From Sphingomonas lenta (GTDB lineage Bacteria > Pseudomonadota > Alphaproteobacteria > Sphingomonadales > Sphingomonadaceae), in assembly GCF_002288825.1 (NCBI RefSeq), contig NZ_NSLI01000003.1, positions 496,001 through 560,000 on the forward strand: a DNA stretch of 64,000 bases, read 5' to 3'. The notes below the pieces were generated by a model. It was not told the origin of the DNA. It did no database searches and saw only the letters and a program-made list of their open reading frames with translations. Both the position numbers and the translations under genes were made by a program. Each line of letters opens with the position of its first letter. Position 1 is the first letter of the stretch. Shown in pieces: positions 51,708 to 60,265 of the stretch.

Positions 51708-51800
51708 GATGTTCTCCGTTCCGGGAGGAGCGTGAACGCGGGAACCGCCGGGACGTGCCCGCGGTTCGCATCGGCGCAGGGCAAGTCGGAGCGTGGGCGC

Positions 51801-52928
51801 ATGGGTTGGTCGTTTCCCATCGGATCGGTGAAGGGCACGGTGGTGCGCGTCCACCTGACGTTCCTGCTGCTGCTCGGCTTTATCGGCTTCGCGAATTACG
51901 CGCGCGGCGGCTCCGCGGCGGCGGTGGGGAGCGTGGTCTACATCCTGCTCCTGTTCCTGTGTGTGCTGCTGCACGAATTCGGTCACGTGTTCGCGGCGCG
52001 GCGCTACGGCGTGCAGACGCCGGACGTGACGCTGCTCCCGATCGGTGGCGTGGCGCGGCTCGAGCGCATCCCGGAGAAGCCGGGGCAGGAGCTGGTGGTG
52101 GCGCTCGCCGGGCCGGCGGTGAACGTGGTGATCGCGGCCGTGCTGTGGCTGGCGGTGGGCGGGTTCGGGGAGGGGGCTTTCAGCCTGACCGACCCGCGCC
52201 AGGGGCTGACCGAGCGGCTGCTGGCGGCGAACCTGTTCCTGGCGGGGTTCAACCTGATCCCCGCCTTTCCGATGGACGGCGGGCGCGTGCTCAGGGCGCT
52301 GCTGGCGTACCGCATGGGCTATGCGGAGGCGACGCGGATCGCGGCGGGAGTGGGGCAGTTCACCGCCTTCCTGCTCGGCATCTACGGGCTGTTCTCGGGC
52401 AACCCGCTGCTCGTGTTCGTGGCGCTGTTCGTCTATCTGGGTGCTGCGGGCGAGGCGGCGGCGGTGCAGACGCGCGAGGCGGGCCGCGGGCTGCTCGCGA
52501 GCGACGCGATGATCAGCGAGTTCCAGACGTTGCGCGAGACCGACGGCATCGCCGACGCCGCCGACGCGCTGATCCGCACGACGCAGCACGAGTTCCCGGT
52601 GGTGGACGCGGACGGGCGGCTCCAGGGCGTGCTGACGCGCGACTGCATCATCAAGGCGCTACGCCAGCGCGGAGCGGACGCGCGCGTGGGCGAGGCGATG
52701 CGGCGCGACATCCCCCAGGTCCATTGCCGCCAGGCGCTGCCCGCCGCGATCCGCGCGCTCGAAGGCCAGAGGCTGCCCGCGATCGGCGTGGCGGACTCGA
52801 ACGGGCGGCTCGTCGGCTACATCACGCCGGAGAACCTGTCGGAGCTGATGATGGTCGCGCCCGCGCGTCAGCCTCGGCGCTCCGCGCTCAACCCGTGGAG
52901 CGTGCGGCCCGCGAACTCCAGGGGATGA
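51801..52928 (+). CDS. site-2 protease (M50) with C-terminal CBS pair
   Basis: This 375-aa intramembrane metalloprotease has the zinc motif HEFGH at 58-62 in a membrane helix, the third ligand in NLIPAFPMDGGR (about 151-162), about six helices, and two CBS domains (about 230-355). The CBS domains bind adenine nucleotides and are thought to gate activity. No PDZ domain is present, as in SpoIVFB/Rv-type S2P proteins. A near-consensus GGAAC-N17-GGTT lies 21 to 46 nt upstream, a possible stress promoter. Confidence 0.88.
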   Translation: MGWSFPIGSVKGTVVRVHLTFLLLLGFIGFANYARGGSAAAVGSVVYILLLFLCVLLHEFGHVFAARRYGVQTPDVTLLPIGGVARLERIPEKPGQELVVALAGPAVNVVIAAVLWLAVGGFGEGAFSLTDPRQGLTERLLAANLFLAGFNLIPAFPMDGGRVLRALLAYRMGYAEATRIAAGVGQFTAFLLGIYGLFSGNPLLVFVALFVYLGAAGEAAAVQTREAGRGLLASDAMISEFQTLRETDGIADAADALIRTTQHEFPVVDADGRLQGVLTRDCIIKALRQRGADARVGEAMRRDIPQVHCRQALPAAIRALEGQRLPAIGVADSNGRLVGYITPENLSELMMVAPARQPRRSALNPWSVRPANSRG

Positions 52929-52938
52929 ACGAAAACCG

Positions 52939-53616
52939 TCAGAACGCGTCGAAGGTGCCCGCCACCACGCCGCCGAGCGTACGGCCCAGCGGCTGTCCCG
53001 CGTCGGGGGTCGACCGGCGCATCGCGTAGAGCAGCTCCAACGTTTCGAGCTCCAGGTCGATCGCCAGCGGCAAGCGCCCGGCTCCACCGTCGCGCACCAG
53101 CGCCACGCGCCGGAAGCCGTAGGTGCCCGCGTCCGCGGGAGCGCGCGCGAGATCCCAGCGCCACCCGGGCGACCGCCGCACCACGCCTTCGCCCTCCAAC
53201 AGCGCCAGATCGGCGACGAAGCTGAAGAAGATCTCGTCGCCCCGCCGCTCGCTGCGGATAAACGCGTCGACGGGGGCGTTGTTCTTCGATCCGTCCGGTA
53301 ACAGATCGCGCGGCGGAAGCGCTTCGCGCAGCCACGCCGTGAGCATCCGGTAAGTTGGCACAGGATCGGCGGCGGGGTCGAGCACGGGCGCGACGTCCAT
53401 CCCGTGATCGGTCAGTACGGCCCCGAGGGCGGCGAGGCGGTCGTCACGGGAGCCGAGGAACCATCGGAGGTTCGCCTCCGCTTCCGCCTCCGTCAGCTTC
53501 GCGACCGGTCCCGGGTGCGGCGGCGTGTTGGGCGGGTAATGGTCGAGCGCCGCGGCCAGCGGACCCGCCGTCCCCTTTCGCCCGCCGCCGAACAAGCCCC
53601 TCAGGAAATTCGTCAT
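52939..53616 (-). CDS. hypothetical protein, candidate immunity partner of the upstream nuclease
   Basis: This 225-aa protein has a short basic Gly-rich N-terminus (MTNFLRGLFGGGRKG), an acidic helical segment (LTEAEAEANLRWFLGSRDD), then a mixed alpha/beta region ending GGVVAGTFDAF. No known domain is recognised and there is no signal peptide. It starts 41 nt after the stop of the PD-(D/E)XK protein on the same strand, the place where cognate immunity genes usually lie. That position is the only evidence for an immunity role. It converges on the protease gene, 10 nt away. Confidence 0.65.
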   Translation of the reverse strand: MTNFLRGLFGGGRKGTAGPLAAALDHYPPNTPPHPGPVAKLTEAEAEANLRWFLGSRDDRLAALGAVLTDHGMDVAPVLDPAADPVPTYRMLTAWLREALPPRDLLPDGSKNNAPVDAFIRSERRGDEIFFSFVADLALLEGEGVVRRSPGWRWDLARAPADAGTYGFRRVALVRDGGAGRLPLAIDLELETLELLYAMRRSTPDAGQPLGRTLGGVVAGTFDAF

Positions 53617-53657
53617 GGCCGAGGCTTAGACCGCCGTCCCGGCGATGGCCAGGAACG

Positions 53658-54782
53658 TCAGAACCAACCCTTGACGCTGTCGAACAGGCCCCGGCCTGCG
53701 GCGTCCCCGCCGAGCGCGCCGAGCGCTCCCCCGACGATGCCGCCGACCACCGTGCCGACGCCCGGGAAGATGGCGGTTCCGATAGCCGCCCCCGCCACCG
53801 CGCCGCCATAGCCTCCCGCCGCCCCGCCGGCGAGGCCCGAGACGGCGCGGCCGGTGTTCTCGCCTACGCGGCCGCCGTCCGCACGGAAGGCGCCGCCCAC
53901 CTCGATCGCGTCGACCACCAGGCCGACGGGTCGCGCGACGCGGCCGACGGTGTCGAGCGTTCGGCCCGCGGCGCGCATCGTCCGATTGTCCGCGAGGCGC
54001 TCGCCGTCGAGCGTGGCTTCGGAGATGGTGCGGGGCGTCGGGCCGGTGCGTCCGACCTTGGACTCGACCTCCACGCGCTCGTTGAAGCGCGGATCGGCGT
54101 TGGTCCTGGTGCCGACGACATCGAGCCTGCGCTGTCCGTCTTGTACGACGACTTGGGTCTGCACGTCGAAGCCCTGCGCCCGAAGCCGGTCGGCGATCGC
54201 GGTCTCCGCGGCCGTGCCGTTGATGTTGTTGGCGGTCCCGACGCCGTGCCCACTGCCGCGGCCCACGCTGCCGGGCGGGGGCACGTTGTTCGGCGGATTG
54301 ATGGCGAGACCGTTGCGGTCGAGGATCTGCGTGAGACCGGGCGTGAACCCCACCTTGCCCGTCCAGGCGCTGCGGGTCGGCTCCCATTGAACCGACAAGA
54401 TCGGGTTGTCGATCAGCGTGCGCGTGCCCGCGGCGGTCGCGCCCTGCGCGGCGCCGGTGACTGTCGGGCCGGGAACGCCGTTCGACCCATCCCGCGCCGC
54501 CTCGGCCACCTGACGCTCAAACTCGCCGGCGACCGCGGGGCTGTGCTGCGCCAGCTCGGCCGAGATCTGCTGAAAGGCGGCGTCCGCGCGCGAGAAGTCG
54601 TGGCGCGCGGCCTGGGCGACCTGCGCCGCCAACGCGGCGGTGTCGACCGCGCCCGTGCGCGGGTCGGTCGCCTGGGCGACAAGGCTCTCCGGGCGGCCCG
54701 AGCCGCTCGGCGCGCGCGTGACGTCAGGCGGCGTGACGGGGGCGGACTGGTTGCGCGAGCTCGCGGCGGCATCGGTCAGCAT
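53658..54782 (-). CDS. PD-(D/E)XK nuclease-like protein with C-terminal glycine-zipper module, putative effector toxin
   Basis: This 374-aa protein has no signal peptide. Residues 1-130 are Ala/Gln/Pro rich and helical. Residues about 185-265 have the restriction-endonuclease-like pattern: a helix with E193 (NGTAAETAIADRL), a strand with D221 (RRLDVVGTR), then E240-x-K242 (VEVESK). This is the layout of Tox-REase domains in polymorphic toxins. Residues about 308-368 form a glycine zipper (GxxxGGxxG repeats around FPGVGTVVGG), a membrane-active motif common in toxin proteins. AGGAG lies 9 nt before the ATG. Alternatives are a DNA repair or plasmid nuclease, but the zipper argues against them. 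Confidence 0.68.
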   Translation of the reverse strand: MLTDAAASSRNQSAPVTPPDVTRAPSGSGRPESLVAQATDPRTGAVDTAALAAQVAQAARHDFSRADAAFQQISAELAQHSPAVAGEFERQVAEAARDGSNGVPGPTVTGAAQGATAAGTRTLIDNPILSVQWEPTRSAWTGKVGFTPGLTQILDRNGLAINPPNNVPPPGSVGRGSGHGVGTANNINGTAAETAIADRLRAQGFDVQTQVVVQDGQRRLDVVGTRTNADPRFNERVEVESKVGRTGPTPRTISEATLDGERLADNRTMRAAGRTLDTVGRVARPVGLVVDAIEVGGAFRADGGRVGENTGRAVSGLAGGAAGGYGGAVAGAAIGTAIFPGVGTVVGGIVGGALGALGGDAAGRGLFDSVKGWF

Positions 54783-54872
54783 GGGACGGCGCTCCTGTCG
54801 ATGCGGCTTGATGGCCCTCTCCGACGCGCGGCGCCATCATCGGAACGACTACGCGGCCGGTCCGACGCCGGT

Positions 54873-55757
54873 TCAGCCTTCGCCCAGCGTGCGGATCAGC
54901 CAGTCGTGGAACATACGCACCGGCTTGGTGCGGAGCGCGCGGGGGCGGCAGACGAACCAGTAGCTGTACGGGCTCTCCACCTCGATGCCGAACAGCTTGA
55001 CGAGCCGGGGGTCGTGCGCGTCGACGAAGTGGCTCTCGTGCATGAAGGCGACGCCCAGGCCTTGCGCCGCGGCCTCCAGCATCAGCGCGCCGGAGTCGAA
55101 CTGGTCGACCGCCAGCGGCTCCACGTCCTCGACGCCCGCGGCGTGGCGCCAGGCGGCGAAGGTGTCGGGCATGTCGCGGTGGAGCAGCACGGTGACGCGC
55201 CCGAGGTCGGCGGGCGCGGCGATCGGGTCGGGACCCTCGACCAGGCTGCGCGCGCCGATCGGGTAGACGCGGTTGCGGTCGAGGCGCTTGGCGTAGAGCG
55301 CGGGATCGATCTCGCGGGCGAGCGCGATGGCGGCGTCGAGCCCCTCGCCGAGGCGGGCGATATTGTGGCCGGCGGTATCGATGTCGAGGTGGAGCTCGGG
55401 ATGCGTTTGGCGGAGCTCGCCGAGGCGCGGGAACAGCCGCTGCGAGGCGAAGAGGGGGAGGATGCCGAGGCGCAGCCGCAGCACCTCCGTGCCGCTGGTC
55501 ATCGCCTCCACGGCGTCGGAGAGCTGGTCGAGCACGGGGGCGATCTGCTGCAGCAGCTTCTCGCCGTCGGCGTTGGGGACGGTCGCCTGGTGGCGGCGGT
55601 CGAACAGGGGTCGGCCGACGAAGCGTTCCAGTGTCTGCACGCGGCGGCTGAGCGCGGGCGGCGACAGCGCGAGCTCGGCGGCGGCGGCCTTGACCGAGTT
55701 CGTCCGCGCTACCGCGACGAACGCTTCGATCGCGCCCAGGGGCGGCAGTCTGCGCAT
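54873..55757 (-). CDS. LysR-family transcription regulator (GcvA-like)
   Basis: This 294-aa protein has an N-terminal winged helix-turn-helix (about 1-60: LPPLGAIEAFVAVARTNSVKAAAAEL, with LSRRVQTLE as recognition helix) and a periplasmic-binding-type effector domain. The N-terminal LPPLxALxAFxAVAR pattern is of the GcvA branch. ATG 55757 has a strong purine-rich ribosome binding site; an ATG 36 nt upstream is possible. The divergent spacer holds an array of candidate operators. The target is unknown; autoregulation is likely. Confidence 0.88.
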   Translation of the reverse strand: MRRLPPLGAIEAFVAVARTNSVKAAAAELALSPPALSRRVQTLERFVGRPLFDRRHQATVPNADGEKLLQQIAPVLDQLSDAVEAMTSGTEVLRLRLGILPLFASQRLFPRLGELRQTHPELHLDIDTAGHNIARLGEGLDAAIALAREIDPALYAKRLDRNRVYPIGARSLVEGPDPIAAPADLGRVTVLLHRDMPDTFAAWRHAAGVEDVEPLAVDQFDSGALMLEAAAQGLGVAFMHESHFVDAHDPRLVKLFGIEVESPYSYWFVCRPRALRTKPVRMFHDWLIRTLGEG

Positions 55758-55803
55758 CCTCTTCCCTCCCGGTTCCCGCCGGTCCCGACCCAATTATCGG
55801 ATG

Positions 55804-55863
55804 ATTGCAGATCCTGCAATCGTGGTTGCGGCATTTCGCACTTGCAACATTTCGCCCTGCAAT
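55804..55863. promoter_or_regulatory. LysR-type operator array (TTGCA/TGCAA half-sites)
   Basis: ATTGCAG-ATC-CTGCAAT at 55804-55820 is a perfect 7-bp inverted repeat and contains a T-N11-A core (55806 to 55818). More half-sites follow: GTTGCGG (55825-55831), CTTGCAAC (55841-55848) and CTGCAAT (55857-55863), roughly every 16 to 20 nt on one DNA face. The array begins 47 nt upstream of the lysR start and lies before the terminator at 55909. Confidence 0.6.
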
Positions 55864-55943
55864 CCATTTCAGCAAGGCCTTTCAGGCATCCTCTCCTAAA
55901 AACTTTCCGGGTCGGCCGCTTCTTGAAGCGCCGGCCCTTTTTT
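55821..55943 (+). ncRNA. candidate small RNA or attenuated leader upstream of the Cdc48-like gene
   Basis: A classical intrinsic terminator (55909-55943) stands on the plus strand, although no gene on that strand ends upstream within 2.8 kb. The transcript ending there would start somewhere after the operator array and would contain a C-rich unpaired stretch, CCTCTCCTAAAA (about 55890-55901), which is complementary to ribosome binding sites, as in anti-Shine-Dalgarno small RNAs. The 5' end is not determined; the left limit given is arbitrary. Confidence 0.4.
55909..55943 (+). terminator. intrinsic terminator in the lysR-cdc48 divergent spacer
   Basis: A stem of GGG(T)CGGCCGCTTC pairs with GAAGCGCCGGCCC around a TT loop (55909-55937), followed by six T residues (55938-55943). 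It lies 93 nt before the ATG of the Cdc48-like gene, so it either ends an unannotated RNA or acts as an attenuator. Confidence 0.75.
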
Positions 55944-56035
55944 CGTTTCGGCCGCGTAACCTCTTGGCGGGATCGGAACCGGCTCCCTATCTCGCGCGCT
56001 TCGGGGTCCCATTCCGGGACCGCGTGAGGAAGCAC

Positions 56036-58321
56036 ATGGCAGATCAGGAACCGCGGCGCATCCAGGTCGCGAACGCGCGGCCGGAGGATTCGGGCAGGGG
56101 CTTGGCGCACCTGCCGCGCGCGCTGATGGCGGCGCTGGGGCTAGCCGAGGGCGACGTGATCGAGATCGTCGGCAAGAAGACGACGCCCGCGCGCGCCGTC
56201 TATCCCTATCAGGAGGATGAGGGGCTCGACATCCTGCGCATCGACGGCCTGCAGCGCGCCAACGCGGGCGTCGGCTCGGGCGATTACGTCGAGATCCGCA
56301 AGGTCGAGTCCAAGCCCGCGACGCGCGTGGTGTTCGCGCCGGCGCAGCAGAACCTGCGGCTGCAGGGCTCGACGCTGGCGCTGAAACGCACCTTCTACGG
56401 CCGGCCGCTCGTGTCCGGCGACATCGTGGCGACCGCGGGCCACCAGCGCGTCGACAACATGAACCCGGCGGTGCGCAGCTTCATCAACCAGCCGGCCTAT
56501 GCGCTGCAGGAGATCAGGCTGCTCGTCGTGTCCGCGACGCCCAAGGGCGTGGTGCACATCGACGAGAACACCGAGGTCGAGCTGCGCCCCGAATATGAGG
56601 AGCCGCAGGCGGCGAGGCGCGCGGACGTCACCTATGACGATATCGGCGGCATGGGTCCGACGATCGATCAGCTGCGCGAGATGGTCGAGCTGCCGTTGCG
56701 CTACCCCGAGCTGTTTCAGCGCTTAGGCGTCGATCCGCCCAAGGGCGTGCTGCTTCACGGACCGCCCGGCACCGGCAAGACGCGGCTCGCGAGGGCGGTC
56801 GCGAACGAATCGGACGCGCAGTTCTTCCTGATCAACGGGCCGGAGATCATGGGCTCGGCCTATGGCGAGTCGGAGGCGCGGCTGCGCGAGGTGTTCGAGA
56901 ACGCTAACAAGAACGCGCCGTCGATCGTCTTCATCGACGAGATCGACTCGATCGCGCCCAAGCGCGGCAACGTCACCGGCGAGGCGGAGAAACGGCTGGT
57001 GGCGCAGCTGCTGACGCTGATGGACGGGTTGGAGGCGCGGGCGAACCTGGTGGTCATCGCCGCGACCAACCGGCCGGAGGCGATCGACGAGGCGCTGAGA
57101 AGGCCGGGCCGGTTCGACCGCGAGATCGTGGTGGGCGTGCCCGACGAGCGCGGGCGGCGCGAGATCCTGGGCATCCACACGCGCGGCATGCCGCTCGACG
57201 GCGGCGTGGACCTCGCCGAGCTGTCGCGCACGACCTACGGCTTCGTCGGCGCGGACCTGGCGGCGCTCGCGCGCGAGGCGGCGATCGAGGCTGTCCGGCG
57301 CATCATGCCCAAGCTCAATCTCGAAGAGCGGACGGTGCCGCCCGAGGTGCTCGACCAGCTCTCCGTCAACCGCGACGACTTTCTGGGCGCGCTGAAGCGC
57401 GTCCAGCCCTCGGCGATGCGCGAGGTGATGGTGGAGGCACCGCGCGTGCGCTGGGAAGACGTCGGCGGCTTGGACGAGGCGCAGATGCGCCTGAAGGAGG
57501 GCGTCGAGCTGCCGCTCAAGGACCCGGACGCGTTCCGCAGGCTCGGTATCCGGCCCGCCAAGGGCTTCCTGCTCTACGGTCCGCCGGGTACGGGCAAGAC
57601 CCTGCTCGCCAAGGCGGTCGCGCGCGAGGCGGAGGCGAACTTCATCGCCACCAAGTCGTCCGACCTGCTGTCCAAGTGGTACGGCGAGTCGGAGCAGCAG
57701 ATCGCGCGGCTGTTCCAACGCGCGCGGCAGGTGGCACCCACCGTCATCTTCATCGACGAGCTCGACAGCCTGGTGCCCGCGCGCGGCGGCGGATTGGGCG
57801 AGCCGCAGGTGACCGAGCGCGTGGTCAACACCATCCTCGCCGAGATGGACGGGCTGGAGGAGCTGCAGTCGGTGGTCGTGATAGGTGCCACCAACCGGCC
57901 GAACCTGGTCGATCCGGCGCTGCTCCGGCCCGGCCGCTTCGACGAGCTGATCTATGTCGGCGTGCCGAACGCGGAGGGGCGGCGGCGCATCCTGGCGATC
58001 CAGACGCAGAAGATGCCGCTCGCTCGCGACGTGGACCTGGACGAGGTGGCGCGGCGGACCGAGCGCTTCACCGGCGCGGACCTGGAGGACGTGGTGCGGC
58101 GCGCGGGCCTGATCGCGCTCCGGCGGTCGCTGGGCGCGCGCGAGGTGTATATGGCCGACTTCGAGGCGGCTCTGCAGGAGTCGCGCGCGACGGTGACGCC
58201 GGAGATGGAGCGCGATTACGAGCAGATGACGTCCAGGCTGAAGCAGGATGCGGCGGCGGTGCAGCCGATAGGTTTCATCGCGCCGGGGCAGTTGCAGGCG
58301 CGCGGAGAGAAGCGGCCCTAA
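56036..58321 (+). CDS. Cdc48/VAT-like double AAA+ ATPase
   Basis: This 761-aa protein has a Cdc48 N-domain (double-psi beta-barrel, about 8-185) and two AAA+ modules. D1 has Walker A GPPGTGKT at 242-249 and Walker B FIDEID at about 299-304; D2 has Walker A at 515-522 and Walker B FIDELD at about 572-577, with an aromatic pore loop KWYG near 547-550. It is the bacterial counterpart of the archaeal VAT unfoldase, which threads proteins through its pore. GAGGAAG lies 4 to 10 nt before ATG 56036, just after a GGTCCC/GGGACC hairpin (56005-56021) that could hide it. It is divergent from a LysR gene. Confidence 0.92.
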   Translation: MADQEPRRIQVANARPEDSGRGLAHLPRALMAALGLAEGDVIEIVGKKTTPARAVYPYQEDEGLDILRIDGLQRANAGVGSGDYVEIRKVESKPATRVVFAPAQQNLRLQGSTLALKRTFYGRPLVSGDIVATAGHQRVDNMNPAVRSFINQPAYALQEIRLLVVSATPKGVVHIDENTEVELRPEYEEPQAARRADVTYDDIGGMGPTIDQLREMVELPLRYPELFQRLGVDPPKGVLLHGPPGTGKTRLARAVANESDAQFFLINGPEIMGSAYGESEARLREVFENANKNAPSIVFIDEIDSIAPKRGNVTGEAEKRLVAQLLTLMDGLEARANLVVIAATNRPEAIDEALRRPGRFDREIVVGVPDERGRREILGIHTRGMPLDGGVDLAELSRTTYGFVGADLAALAREAAIEAVRRIMPKLNLEERTVPPEVLDQLSVNRDDFLGALKRVQPSAMREVMVEAPRVRWEDVGGLDEAQMRLKEGVELPLKDPDAFRRLGIRPAKGFLLYGPPGTGKTLLAKAVAREAEANFIATKSSDLLSKWYGESEQQIARLFQRARQVAPTVIFIDELDSLVPARGGGLGEPQVTERVVNTILAEMDGLEELQSVVVIGATNRPNLVDPALLRPGRFDELIYVGVPNAEGRRRILAIQTQKMPLARDVDLDEVARRTERFTGADLEDVVRRAGLIALRRSLGAREVYMADFEAALQESRATVTPEMERDYEQMTSRLKQDAAAVQPIGFIAPGQLQARGEKRP

Positions 58322-58530
58322 AATCCTCCCCCGCATCGCAGATGCGGGGGAGGGGGACCGCGCCGCTTGCGGCGTCGTGGAGGGGGTGCGGAGTGATGCC
58401 GAATCCCCCGCGGCTTGTTTCGCAAGCCGGCTCCGGTCGGCGACAAGCCCCCGGCTTGTCGCTGATCGACCTACGCCCCCTCCACCAGCTACGCTGGTCC
58501 CCCTCCCCCGCCGTGGGCGGGGGAGGAATT
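58322..58530. repeat. composite palindromic repeat between convergent genes (TCCTCCCC family)
   Basis: The outer ends AATCCTCCCCC and GGGGGAGGAATT are inverted. The left half has a gcatc-gca-gatgc hairpin. The right half, from 58403, is about 93% identical over some 115 nt to 60998-61110, including two hairpins: ggcttg-tttcg-caagcc and gacaagc-cccc-ggcttgtc. It fills the space between the Cdc48-like and MFS genes. Confidence 0.8.
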
Positions 58531-58533
58531 AGG

Positions 58534-59820
58534 CTACCGCAGCACCCGCCACGCGTACGCCATCAGCGCCGCGCACCCCGCGCCCGCGATCCAGTAGGGC
58601 AGCGCGTGGTCGAGCTCGTACAGCGCGATGCCGATGCTGGGGCCGAGCACGAAGCTCGCGCCGTTGACGCTCGTCACCTTGCCCGCGACCGAGCCTTGCG
58701 CCTCCGGTCCCACCGCCAGCGATGCGCCCGCGGTGAAGCCGGGGCGGACGAAGCCGAACCCCAGGCACGCCAGCGCGAAGGCCACCGCGATGCCGTAGAG
58801 CGTGCCGGCGAGCCCGAGCAGCGCCGATCCCACCGCGGCCACTGCCAGCCCGGCGAGCACGAGCTGGCGTGGTTTCAGGTTCAGGAGCGGGATGATGCCC
58901 CATTGCGCCAGCAGCGCCGCGCCCGAGCCCATGATGAGGACGAGCCCCGTCGGCTGGAGCGCCTGGGCGGGGGCGAGGTTCAACCGGTCGATGACAAGGA
59001 AGCCGATCGCCTGGCCGCCCATCGCCTGGGCATGGCCCATGATCAGCCCGACGATCACCCAGGCGCGGATACGAGGGTCGAAATAGCCGACGGGCTCGGG
59101 CGCCTGCACCTCCTCGCGCGCGACGGACGCGCGCACGGTGGCACCCGTGGGCTGGCCGCCGATCGAAGGGTAGGAACTCATCGAGCCGCGCCCCTCCGCG
59201 CCCGCCGGCCGGTCGTCGGGCAGGATCCGCCGAACGGCGAAATAGACGAGCACGCCGAACGCGGCCCCGATGAACGCGGGGCCCGCCAGCCCGATCTCGA
59301 CCGCGCCGACGTCGCCCAGCACCAAGTACGGCGCGACCGCCGGCCCGACGATCGTGCCGAGCCCGAAGGCGGAGGCGAGAAGCGTCAACGCGCGCGTCCG
59401 CTCCTCACGCGTGGTCGACCCCGCCACGAGCGCCTGGACGGCGGGCGGGGCGGCCGCGCCGAAGCTGCCGTAGATGAGCCTTCCTAAGATGAAGAGCAGG
59501 AACGCCGCCGTCCCGCCGATCCAGCCGTTGATCCCCGCCACCAGGAAGACGCCGCAGATGAGCAGCGAGAAGACGAACCCGCCCATCCCCGTCAGGATCA
59601 TCGCGCGCCGGCCGTGCCGGTCGGAGCGGTTGGCCCAATAGGGCGCGAAGATCACCCAGAGCAGCGCCGAGACCGAAAAGGCGGCGGCGACCGCGCTGTC
59701 GGGCACGCCGAGCGACCGGCCGAGCGCGGGGAGCACCGACTGCAGCGCGGTGTTGCCCGCCGCGATCGTCAGCATGACGGTGAACAGGACGAGGAAGCGG
59801 CGGTCGACGGCCGCGCTCAC
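58534..59820 (-). CDS. MFS transporter
   Basis: This 428-aa protein has twelve predicted membrane helices, the MFS loop motif (NRSDRHGRRAMIL near 64-76) and a second conserved ASAFGLGTIVGPAVAPYL in helix 5, the antiporter motif C pattern of drug/proton efflux pumps. The central loop (about 205-235) is long and polar. The substrate is unknown. The start is GTG 59820, whose GTGA overlaps the stop of the monooxygenase gene. Confidence 0.86.
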   Translation of the reverse strand: MSAAVDRRFLVLFTVMLTIAAGNTALQSVLPALGRSLGVPDSAVAAAFSVSALLWVIFAPYWANRSDRHGRRAMILTGMGGFVFSLLICGVFLVAGINGWIGGTAAFLLFILGRLIYGSFGAAAPPAVQALVAGSTTREERTRALTLLASAFGLGTIVGPAVAPYLVLGDVGAVEIGLAGPAFIGAAFGVLVYFAVRRILPDDRPAGAEGRGSMSSYPSIGGQPTGATVRASVAREEVQAPEPVGYFDPRIRAWVIVGLIMGHAQAMGGQAIGFLVIDRLNLAPAQALQPTGLVLIMGSGAALLAQWGIIPLLNLKPRQLVLAGLAVAAVGSALLGLAGTLYGIAVAFALACLGFGFVRPGFTAGASLAVGPEAQGSVAGKVTSVNGASFVLGPSIGIALYELDHALPYWIAGAGCAALMAYAWRVLR

Positions 59821-60158
59821 GCCTCGCGCTCCCAGACGTAGCTGCGCTCCACGCGCGCGACGTCGACCCGGTAGTTGCTGTACCAGCGCGCGCGGCCGAG
59901 CTCGCGCACCGCCGCGTGCTCCGGGTGGTCGCGCCAGGCGATCGCGGAGGCGTCGTCGGCCCACCAGCTGATCGTGACGCCCATCCCGTCGGGTCCGCGC
60001 ACGCTGTCGATCCCGCGATAGCCGGGCTGGGCGGCGGCGAGCCGGTCCATCGCCTCGGCTGCGGCGGCGTAGCCCGCTTCGTCCGCGCCGTTGCGCGTCG
60101 ATTGGAAGATCACCGCGACGGTTCCGATGCGGGACGGTCCGAGGCGGTCGGGGAGCAT
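59817..60158 (-). CDS. antibiotic biosynthesis monooxygenase (ABM) domain protein
   Basis: This 113-aa ferredoxin-like ABM fold has VAVIFQSTRN at the start, GYRGIDSVRGPDGMGVTISWWADDASAIAWRDHPEH in the middle and RARWYSNYRVDVARVERSYVW at the end. Such proteins include small monooxygenases and haem-degrading enzymes, but many have no known reaction. The start at 60158 is a guess: in-frame ATG 60209 would add 17 residues. It is coupled to the MFS gene by a 4-nt overlap. Confidence 0.8.
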   Translation of the reverse strand: MLPDRLGPSRIGTVAVIFQSTRNGADEAGYAAAAEAMDRLAAAQPGYRGIDSVRGPDGMGVTISWWADDASAIAWRDHPEHAAVRELGRARWYSNYRVDVARVERSYVWEREA

Positions 60159-60265
60159 GGGGCGGGCATACGCGCTGGGACCTCCCACGCAACCCTCCCG
60201 CTTGAACAACGTTCACGAAAATGTGACGGGCGGATTCCGTGTCCGAGACAGCGAAAAGGAGCCTC

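Noticed and set aside
51734..51780. EcfG promoter for the site-2 protease gene
   Set aside because: GGAAC-N17-GGTT departs from CGTT at the first -10 base. It is mentioned in the gene entry but not called as a promoter.
56723..58336. 537-codon open frame antisense to the Cdc48-like gene
   Set aside because: The sense-strand gene has full motif support; the antisense frame has no ribosome binding site and no recognisable domain.
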